Shown: positions 56,209-64,000 of the stretch, in pieces
Numbering within the stretch: the first letter of the stretch is position 1
Layout of the letters: each line of letters opens with the position of its first letter
Origin: Helichrysum umbraculigerum
Lineage: Eukaryota > Streptophyta > Magnoliopsida > Asterales > Asteraceae
Direction of reading: 5' to 3'
Assembly: GCA_949592205.1 (NCBI GenBank)
Contig: CATIUR010000004.1
Span: forward strand, 85,287,337 to 85,351,336
Length of the DNA stretch: 64,000 nucleotides
Position numbers and translations under genes: made by a program
Notes under the pieces: generated by a model
Databases searched by the model: none
What the model saw: the letters and a program-made list of their open reading frames with translations, nothing else
What the model was told of the DNA's origin: nothing

Positions 56209-59082
56209 TGTGACACCCGACCAATTAGGGCTAGTATTAGTGCCTAATCATAAGTGTTAGTACATGTAATTAGGGTTAATTATGTGTATCATTATGTGTA
56301 TTGATATATTATTATATATGCACACGTATGCGATTTGTTTAAATCGTACATTTCACTATCGGATGAATTCCGACACATTATAAATGCGGACGTTGGTGAA
56401 CAAAATATTAAATAATATGAAATTATTTAATAAACTCATAAACTTATAGATATTATGTTGATAATATTTAACATGTAAAACCTATCGTATAAAGTATCAC
56501 AAACGCGACGAAAATGCGCGGAACGCGCCCGACAACCGAATGTGAACCAAAATATATTTTATAAGTTTAAAATATATCATTTCAAGTAAAACTTTCATTT
56601 AAAATATCGTGTCTTAAAACGATAACAAAAACGTCTAGTTTAAACGTTACGTGATTAAACCTTCGTAAAACAAACACGTAAATCGAGGCCGATAAATAAA
56701 CGGAACATTTTTATTAATGTTTTTAAGTATTTTAATAAATACTTCAATCAAAAATATCGAGATTTAAATCGTTATCTAAAACGCAAGTATTAAACGTTTA
56801 ACGTCTGAATAAACGTCGAAACGAACGAGGAAACGAACACCGCACGGAGCACAAATTGTGGGATTAAAAATTTGGAGACCCACACTTGAGTGGGCCCCCT
56901 TAAAATCTGCAGCCCCCACCCCACAAACCCACCACTCTTGCACCATGCAAAACCTCATGATTAGATTCCTAAACCCCATCCACTCCAAATTCATGCAATG
57001 ACACATTTTCCTTTCATTTCTCACTTTACACTCAAAAATCCACCCACATATTCTCTCAAAATTCTGGAGAAAACTCAGACCATATTCATCCATAAACATC
57101 ACCATTTCAAGTGGAGAAAGAAGAATCAAGCAAAGAAAGAGCAAGGAGGAATCAAGAGCAAGCTCATCATCATCTTCATCATCTATATCTTTTCACCATC
57201 TTATTTTTGTAAGAACCAACACTTCCTCTCTCTAAAATATACTTGCATGTTACTGATTTTGATGTTTAGTGAATCATCTAACCATGTTATGTCCAAATAT
57301 AAGCTTAAAAATCGTTTTTGTATAATATATATGAACATGCAGAAATCTGTCTTCAAAAAGTCAGTGTACAAAAACGGCCATAACTTGAGTTCTACTAAGA
57401 ATTAAACAACGATTTTTTTTTTAAAAGTTGCGTATTGAATATAGCTACAACTTTCGTGTTTTACACTTTTTCCAGATCCATACGTATTTTTGGTTATAAA
57501 CTGATCTTTGCGACTGGTCTACATGTGTTCGAAAACCGAGTACGGTTCTTTCGCGGAATTAATTACCCATCTATATGAACTCGATAATTGTTGTAATAAT
57601 CACGTTAGGTTCTGGACACACACATGAACATCTGGTAAAAATCTTGGAATCTAATTCGGACTAGAACACGTTAAAATCGAGTGGCGAAATGAACCGACAT
57701 AAACCGAAAAACACATTTTGGGACTGTTTTTGACATAAACATAAAACCGACACTTCGGGCCGACCATAAAACGTACCGACAACTTTATAAGTCTTAGTTA
57801 ACTATTTTAAGAATTGTGTAAAAGTTTCGGGTCAAACCGAACACGTTTGACCAAGTCAACCGAAACGAGCCTCGGTACGAAAAATGTGAAACTTTAGATT
57901 TTTGCTCGAAACAATTGTTTTAGGTGTTTTACTATGAAACTTGAACAAAAACAATGCTACGATATTTACGGATAACGATACATGTATTGAAACACTTAAA
58001 CAAATACGTACACTTTTACAAGTCAATAAATGAAACAAACAAAACAATAATACTTTGGGAACTATTATTACAAACCACCACCAACGGGCCGTACATGTTT
58101 TCAAAAACACCAACAAACAAACCAATGTATTTGGACATAACTAGTTGAGGGAACAACTAGCATAGATGATCTGTTGAGACATCTAATCATTAAAACCTTG
58201 CGCGTTTAGGACGCCCAGCAGGTTTCGATCGTTGGAGACGACATCATTTCCCTTGTACACCATCATTAGTGCTTGATAGCATCTCATCAGACTCAGGTGA
58301 GTCTCATAGCCCCTATTTTACTGTTTTTACTCTAGGGGTGAGAATACATGCCTGTTTTGTTTTACATGTGAACGCAAGTATCAAATATCGCTATATTCTG
58401 TATGAGTTAATCATCTAATCATCATAAGTCCTCATTAACATAGTTTGGTAATACTTTGTAGCGTGAATGTTAGTGTATGGTACCATATGGGACTGACAAT
58501 CCCCGTCCGGGTCAGCAAGCACTGACTGGTCAAAACGGACGCATTATCATTTATTCATACGTGTGTTGATTAGGCATACGCATAGAGGCACCCTCGCTCA
58601 GGCACTTAATTGTGATCCTGACACCTTAGTTAAGCTCAGACTATGTGCTCATGGCAGTTATATACATCATTTACTTATTTGTTTAATTACAAGTTATTAC
58701 ACTCAAATCTTGCGGTTCATACATTATACTTTATCATTAAACCTGTGAGCTCACCAGCGTAAGCTGACCAATTTAGCGTGTATTCTCAGGTTCGCAGCAG
58801 CAGTAGGTCTGCTCACTCAGGATGCCCATTAGCTCGAGTCTCATGCAAACATCAGGAGATTATCATGCATTACTATATTTTGTATAAATTAGTTATGACA
58901 TAGAATCTCTTACAATAATTCGAGCTTTTGTAAACTATCATAACAGTGTAAGACTTTTATAATAATCAATGTATTGTAAACGACGCATATAGAGTCGTTC
59001 ATTATATCTTATGTGCTATTGATATTTGATTAGTCGCGCCCCGATCCGAATCGCTTCCGCATCATAATCTGGGGGTGCGACA
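56209..59082 (+). repeat. 3' LTR of element D
   Basis: Matches 48305-51177 at an offset of 7904 bp with about two dozen base differences and a 1-bp length change. Followed by TSD CCAAT. Confidence 0.93.
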
Positions 59083-59087
59083 CCAAT

Positions 59088-59916
59088 ACCCACGGCTGTT
59101 ACCATCACACCATCAAACCACCACTTCCGACCACGCATTCATCTCCATTTTTGCGTATTCGTGTTACACGCACTTTCCTCTACAAGGTATAACTTCCGGT
59201 TTTCATTTTCGTTAGTTAAATTTCGTATTTGGAAGTTAGGGTTTATGTTAGTAATTTGGGTATTTTGAATTTGAGTATGATTATTGGCATATGTTGATTG
59301 ATTTATGTTCTTGTTAATATATATATTGCAATGTCATGCTCGTTTTTCTAATATATTACATATATTGTGTGATTCGATTTATCCGTTTGTGTTTAAAGAA
59401 TGTGAATATGATGAACTCGATTTTGCTATGTTTTGATTTAGTACTTATTAATTTTCTGACCACATGATGATTAATGCAAATGTTTGTTTGGTACACAAGT
59501 ATTTGTGATTACGGTTATGTGATAAATTGTTATTTTGATTAAATGTGTTTATAATGATTCATTTTGAGAATGTAAGGATGTTTGCTAGTTGCTAATGCTC
59601 GAGTTTAGTGATTGTGCAAATTCGTATTTTCATAATGGTACCAAATTATTGTAGTGCATTTGATTGGACAATTGTCATGAATATTTAATTGAGTATATTT
59701 ATGTATGCAATTTGAGTAATTCTATTTAGAAATGTAATTTAGGTTTATGAAATTGATTGTTGCGGTAGTTTTAGGCTAAACCAAAAATGGTAGATTATTC
59801 CATATTTAGCATAAATGCTGCCGAAATTTTTAGTAACCTTTTTGCATTAACTGCTTATTTGGTGTTATTAACAATTGTTTTGTTTAGCAGTTATCATGTC
59901 TAACAGGAGAACACGA
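59088..59916 (+). other. Element C sequence between elements D and E
   Basis: Resumes the leader-like sequence broken at 48304. A stretch AAG then GTATAAC near 59187 could be a splice donor, and an AG at about 59890 precedes ATGTCTAACAGGAGAACACG (ATG at 59896). This may be the start of a second ORF of element C, cut by element E after seven codons. AT-rich between, nothing else recognised. Confidence 0.35.
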
Positions 59917-60388
59917 TGTAACACCCCCAAATTTGTTTAGCGGAAGCATTTGGTTTAAGTATTGAGGTGTCACAATAACAAAGCATGCATACGTATCAGA
60001 GCTTATGATTACAACAGAACAATATATATATTAAGATGCCAATAGTGTTAATTACAAAGTTTACGATTCATCGAATCGTATAAGTTAAAAGTAGTAAGTT
60101 TACAAAAGTAGATTTCTGAAATATGACTAAAACATTTCAGTTATACTAAAGAAATCCATGTGGTTCCAAAAGTTGGCATCCTAAACTTCACGGGTCACCT
60201 AATTCTCCATGTGTGTTGGCGATCTTATATGCGCAGCTAATTCCCTGAAAAACATAGTAAAAGTCAACAACTAGGTTGAGTGAATTCGCAGGTTTTATGT
60301 TTACACAAGTTGAATCAAGTTTGTAGTACAGTTGCTATCCAAATACGTTCACAAATAGTATTGCCATAATAGTCGAGAATAAGTTTAG

Positions 60389-60864
60389 TGGAATGTTATC
60401 CAAATGCAAGTTTAGTGGGTTGTTCGCCCAAAGTCTAAGTTTAGTGGGTTGTTCGCCCAAAATGTCAGTTTAAACATGTGCTGGTCGTTCTCCAGCGGTT
60501 TACAAACAGTACCGGTCGTTCTCCGGTTAATACGCACGGGTCGTTCTCCCGTTCAAATAAAACAGTTTAATACGCACAAATGTACCGGTCGTTCTCCGGT
60601 AAGATACCAAGTTAGCACCGGTCGTTCTCCGGCGAGATACAATGTTAGTACCGGTCGTTCTCCGGTTAATACGCATGGGTCGTTCTCCCATCCAAAGACG
60701 CACGGGTCGTTCTCCCGTCCAGTGGCCAGTCGTTCTCTGGCACTAAAATACGTAGCTGGTCGTTCTCCAGCATTTACACAAAAGTACCGGTCGTTCTCCG
60801 GCATACCAAATAAGTTTAATAGTTTTCAGTCGTTTGCAAAACAGTCTACCGGTCGTTCTCCGGT
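60389..60864 (-). repeat. Covarying hairpin array, TCGTTCT loop (element E)
   Basis: Twelve hairpins with the identical plus-strand loop TCGTTCT. Stems: GCTGG (60480), ACCGG (60511), ACGGG (60536), TACCGG (60583), CCGG (60618), ACCGG (60650), ATGGG (60675), ACGGG (60702), GCCAG (60725), GCTGG (60755), CCGG (60787) and ACCGG (60848), each with an exactly matching 3' arm. GCCAG/CTGGC, ATGGG/CCCAT and ACGGG/CCCGT are stems not seen in element A. Weaker leading members at 60389, 60416 and about 60444 keep TGGA/TCCA or TGGG/CCCA pairing with different loops. Confidence 0.93.
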
Positions 60865-61469
60865 CTAGTTAAAACAGTTTGTCGAATAAGTTATTCCATT
60901 TGTTCAGTGTATCAGTATGAAAATGTTATTTCATAAACAAAGTTCGCACAACAGTTCAATAGTTCAAAGCACTCTAACAGTTTGAGTAAAACATGTATGA
61001 TAAACAATCATGTAAGTAAAAGCAGTTATGGCAATAAGTAAAATAGTTGACTATGTTTTCCACCCCTGTTCAAAAGTAGTTAAATCAGTAAAAGTAGGGG
61101 CTGTGAACTCACCTGTTGAGTTTAAGTTGTTGTGCGAGTGCTAGCAAACCTAAGCCCAAGTACAGTCTGAAATCTCCTAACGTCCTAAACGTACAAGATT
61201 TAATAAGTATGTGGATGTCTAAATTAATCATCCATGCTAGTGTTTGTACAACCAAGTCACGTCCAAATCGTTTGTTTAATGTTTATGTTTGTATTTCGTT
61301 GTTTGTGAAAATGTATACGACTCGTTGGTGAAAGTTTGAAATCAACATTTCGATAAAACAAGTATGTTTGAATTGTTTGTATAGTTCGTGTATCGTATAA
61401 TATGTGAGTATTCGATGCCGGTTAAGTTCGACACTTAGTGAAAATTTTGGTTTGGAACCTGCTGTTTTA

Positions 61470-61795
61470 TGCGACACTAGGGGCGTCACTTGCTTTGGTT
61501 ATGCGACACTAGGCTAGTGTCGGTATACGTGGTGATCAGATTGTTATGCGTCACTTATGAAGTGTCGGTTAAAATAGTAGTGCGACACTTACGAAGTGTC
61601 GTGTGTAAGATCAGTGCGTCACTTAGGAAATGTCGGTATAGATGCGTCACTTATCAAGTGACGGTATATTTTGGATTTCATACGGCACTAGGTGCGACAC
61701 TTAAGAAGTGTCGGTATACTACGGTTTGGGGCGTCACTAGTAGCGTCACTAGGGTAGTGTCGCTATACTGTTTTCGGTCCTATGCGACACTATCA
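61470..61795. repeat. GCGACACTT/GCGTCACTT hairpin cluster (element E)
   Basis: Hairpins such as CGACACTA, GGC, TAGTGTCG (61504), CGACACTT/AAGTGTCG (near 61582), CGTCACTT, ATC, AAGTGACG (near 61645) and CGACACTT, AAG, AAGTGTCG (near 61695). The word is that of element B, not of its close relative element A, which has GCGACGTA here. Confidence 0.88.
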
Positions 61796-62666
61796 GCTGT
61801 TCGACGAACAGCTTGAAAAAGACGAGATTTGGTTCGTTTTTGGACGTTTTCGGTTGTATAAAACACTAAAACATGTTATACTAAGTATATTAAACACTAA
61901 ATAGCAATTATAACTTTGAAATCTAAAGATTTGCGGGATTTGTCGGAAACTTACGAGTGTCGGATTTGAAATCCGAAAAGGTAGAAATGTAGATCGGGGT
62001 CTCGTGGTCGTTTTATTCCAAAGGAGTATGGTGATCCAACGCGTTTTTGTGGTAGTATTTGGGGTTTTTGTGTGATTTTGGGTGAGTTTTAGAGAGAGGT
62101 TGGAGAAAGATAAAGAAGAGAGAGAGAGATGAAAGGAAATGAATGAAAGATTGGGAGGTGGAGGTGATTTTGTTCCACTTTCTGCCTCCGTGTTTGCGTT
62201 CCGTGTTTGTTTACCCGATCGTTAAATGTTATTTTATTTTAACTATTATGTTTTTAATTACATTTTCATTATTTTTAATTAGGATCTTTTTATGAAACCA
62301 AATTAATAAATTTTTATGAATCTCAAACCTTGTTTTATTTAAATTGTACGAATTAAACGTTTTGCGTTATAAAATGATTTGTAAATATTTTTGACAAAAT
62401 ATTTATTCGCTACTACGTTATTTAATAATTTCGTTTTATTAAATAATTTTGTTCACCAACAGTCGTATGTTTTTGTTGCGTTTGTTACAAATTGTTCAGT
62501 ACGTAATTACAACTAATTACGAATACGTAATACTACACGTATTATCTAGTTGGGCTATGCTAGACTTACCTCTAGAATGTGTTGTGAATTCACTCAAGTA
62601 GGGAATTAGCCTAATAATGCAAGTGATTAACTTAATTAATCGTGTTTAAATTTGCGGGGTGTTACA

Positions 62667-62702
62667 TTCTCCCCTCGTTAGAGAAATCTCGTCCCGAGAT
62701 TT
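62667..62702 (-). promoter_or_regulatory. Polypurine tract and pre-PPT hairpin of element E
   Basis: On the minus strand GAGGGGAGAA abuts the LTR, and the hairpin AAATCTCG, GGA, CGAGATTT (62684-62702) lies just upstream, identical to element A. Confidence 0.85.
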
Positions 62703-63830
62703 AAAACCAAGTCGGATCGCCCGCGGCGTATGTTCTCCGATAAGTCATGTTGTTAACAATAGTTTGCGTGGCATTCAATTGTTGCCATAGTAGTTAAATC
62801 AGTTTAAGTATGCTCGCGGCATAGTCCAATATGTTGTGTGTTTCGTTTCGTGTTCAGGGTTTACCAAGTGTTGAGTTCGAATCGACATTCGAATAGTACA
62901 TCGTTAAAGCGTAGTCTAAGTTGACTAAGATGTATTGATGTCGACGTAGAAAATCTTGTTGTATATCCCTTGTTCTGAGAATTGTATGCGCGTCCAGGCG
63001 TTGTCGGTGCGTAAACGTTACGGTTGTATTTCAAAATGATGAACAGTTGTCAAAACAGTTGACGGTTCGAGAGGTTCAGTTTGTTGTCCCGGTTGCGGTC
63101 AAATCATGACAAAACGTTCATTTGGACCCAGCAGATAAGTTTGATTATAAATCGTTCGTTGTTTAATTATAAACAAATTTGTGTATATCGTTGTCATTCA
63201 GTCAAATAGTGATCAATTCGTGATCAATGAGTAAATTTATGCTGGGTATACATGGTTAAACCTTGTCCCGTGTAAATCGTTTGAAAACTCTTCGTTTAGA
63301 TATTTCGTTTAGAAAACTTTGCCAAAAGTCTGACATGTTGTTTGTTGTGATTCATCAATTCGTGTTCGTTTAGAAAAATCATTCTGGAAATTAATTAGTA
63401 GGAAAATCTTCCAGCATAGTGGTTTGTGAAATAAACATTTCAAATATAGTTCATAGGTTTTTGTTTCGATAAAGTTTGCTACTCGTGTTTCGTTTCGCAA
63501 GGTTAGGTCCGATCACCCAAGTGATTGTGTGAGACTCCGTCTCGATTATCTGGTAGTAGTACATAGCTAGGTTTCGTTTATCTGATTGTGTGAGACTCCG
63601 CATAGTACTTGAAAGGCTCTTAAATCTCCGATGTATATACGATCTCTGTTTGTTTCCCACCAGTCTATCCGGTTGGTGAGTCATCGGTTCCATTCGTTAA
63701 ACGTTTAGTACAATTTCGTTCGATCGTTAGAGAGCAAGAGTTTGTTTGCAGAGTGGTCAACTCGACCGAATAGTTGTCAAACGTGACTGAGTATTAGTTC
63801 AAATAGTAGCCAACGCTAAAGTAGAAAATG
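62703..63830 (-). pseudogene. Gag-deleted interior of element E
   Basis: Near 62965-63030 the minus strand still resembles the C-terminal tail of element A gag (a GRAY-like segment, compared with SRAYILRAPE in A). The zinc knuckles and capsid are gone, and the remainder is non-coding with no recognised domain. Short inverted repeats occur, for example ATCAC/GTGAT near 63514. Confidence 0.6.
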
Positions 63831-64000
63831 TGAAAATTGAGGGTTCACATGTTTTCAGTTTTTCGAGTATCAAGAAGAGTTGTCGAATCCCCATCACGTA
63901 TCTTACGACTATGAAACACCCATATGTACTTAGTATAATATAATCACGTTGGCCAGGCGTCATTATATGATGCCAAATACATACTTCTTTTCATCAACCG
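63831..64000 (-). other. Leader of element E
   Basis: Closely matches 14871-15031, the leader between PBS and gag of element A, although the gag between leader and PPT is lost. Truncated by the window end. Confidence 0.8.

Larger units (their letters stand above)
48305..59082 (+). mobile_element. Element D: pol-bearing Tekay-like chromovirus (Ty3/gypsy)
   Basis: A 10,778-bp element with LTRs of 2873 bp (48305-51177) and 2874 bp (56209-59082), TSD CCAAT (48300-48304 and 59083-59087), an initiator-Met PBS and a PPT. The interior carries gag remnants, protease, RT, RNase H, integrase and a C-terminal chromodomain-like segment, in that order, the chromovirus arrangement. It is defective: the capsid region is deleted, there is a frameshift before RT, and a stop in integrase. 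By eye about two dozen differences separate the LTRs, so it is the oldest of the three complete elements here. Confidence 0.94.
59917..62666 (-). repeat. 3' LTR of element E
   Basis: 2750 bp, TGTAACACCCCC...GGTGTTACA. It differs from the element A LTR mainly in an enlarged TCGTTCT hairpin array and in a different palindrome word in the GCGAC cluster. Confidence 0.9.
59917..64000 (-). mobile_element. Element E: gag-deleted relative of element A, runs off the window
   Basis: The 3' LTR (59917-62666) is followed by a polypurine tract, a short gag C-terminal remnant and the conserved leader. It is minus-oriented like element A and its LTR aligns with that of A over most of its length. There is no gag body and no pol, so this is a further-reduced non-autonomous derivative. 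The 5' LTR should start roughly 220 bp beyond the window end, judging from the spacing in element A. Confidence 0.85.

Overview
The window is plant nuclear DNA, most likely from a eudicot. The evidence is an AT-rich background with TA, CA and ATT microsatellites, a Stowaway MITE, Helitron 3' ends, a SIRE-type copia LTR, and several Ty3/gypsy elements primed by initiator tRNA-Met or tRNA-Asp. Asteraceae is possible, but the sequence does not settle it. I see no intact host gene. What remains of host genes is a broken soluble inorganic pyrophosphatase fragment (minus strand, 5137-5571) and a few exon-like pieces near 3.8-4.3 kb and 21.4 kb.

Layout. 1-10.7 kb: AT-rich DNA with a Helitron 3' end (2443), pseudo-exons, a 250-bp tandem repeat inside GC-rich inverted arms, a Stowaway MITE (9517-9765) and a second Helitron end (10322). 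10738-17829: element A, a complete minus-strand gag-only gypsy element with 2581-bp LTRs and TSD CTATT. 17.8-24.4 kb: AT-rich DNA with a degenerate hairpin array and exon-like fragments. 24461-26417: a solo LTR with TSD CTGCA. 26907-39487: an older solo LTR (TSD GAATC), inside a probable hAT MITE and split by element B (29207-38546, TSD TATGG), a second gag-only element. 39.8-40.15 kb: a long-TIR MITE. 40470-44639: the 3' end of a SIRE-like copia element (LTR plus env-like ORF, minus strand), cut by element C. 44640 onward: element C, an Athila/Tat-type LTR with a tRNA-Asp-like PBS and an unidentified ORF carrying one in-frame stop. 48305-59082: element D, a pol-bearing Tekay-like chromovirus (TSD CCAAT) inserted in C. 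59917 to past the window end: element E, a gag-deleted relative of A.

How they fit together. A and B keep gag but have no pol. D has protease, reverse transcriptase, RNase H, integrase and chromodomain sequence, but its capsid region is deleted and its pol is broken. B and D have different LTRs yet share about 180 bp of leader just after the PBS, as expected if B RNA is packaged and copied by a D-like helper.

The most striking signal is structural. The non-coding parts of these elements are packed with short perfect hairpins. In the LTRs of A and E an array of 8 and 12 hairpins keeps an invariant 7-nt loop (TCGTTCT) while the stems change in compensating pairs. Other hairpin families (GCGACACTT, GCGACGTA, CCATACGCCGTATGG, a leader array in B, and a hairpin just before the polypurine tract of A, B, D and E) follow the same logic.

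All coordinates and comparisons were made by eye. No search or folding program was run.
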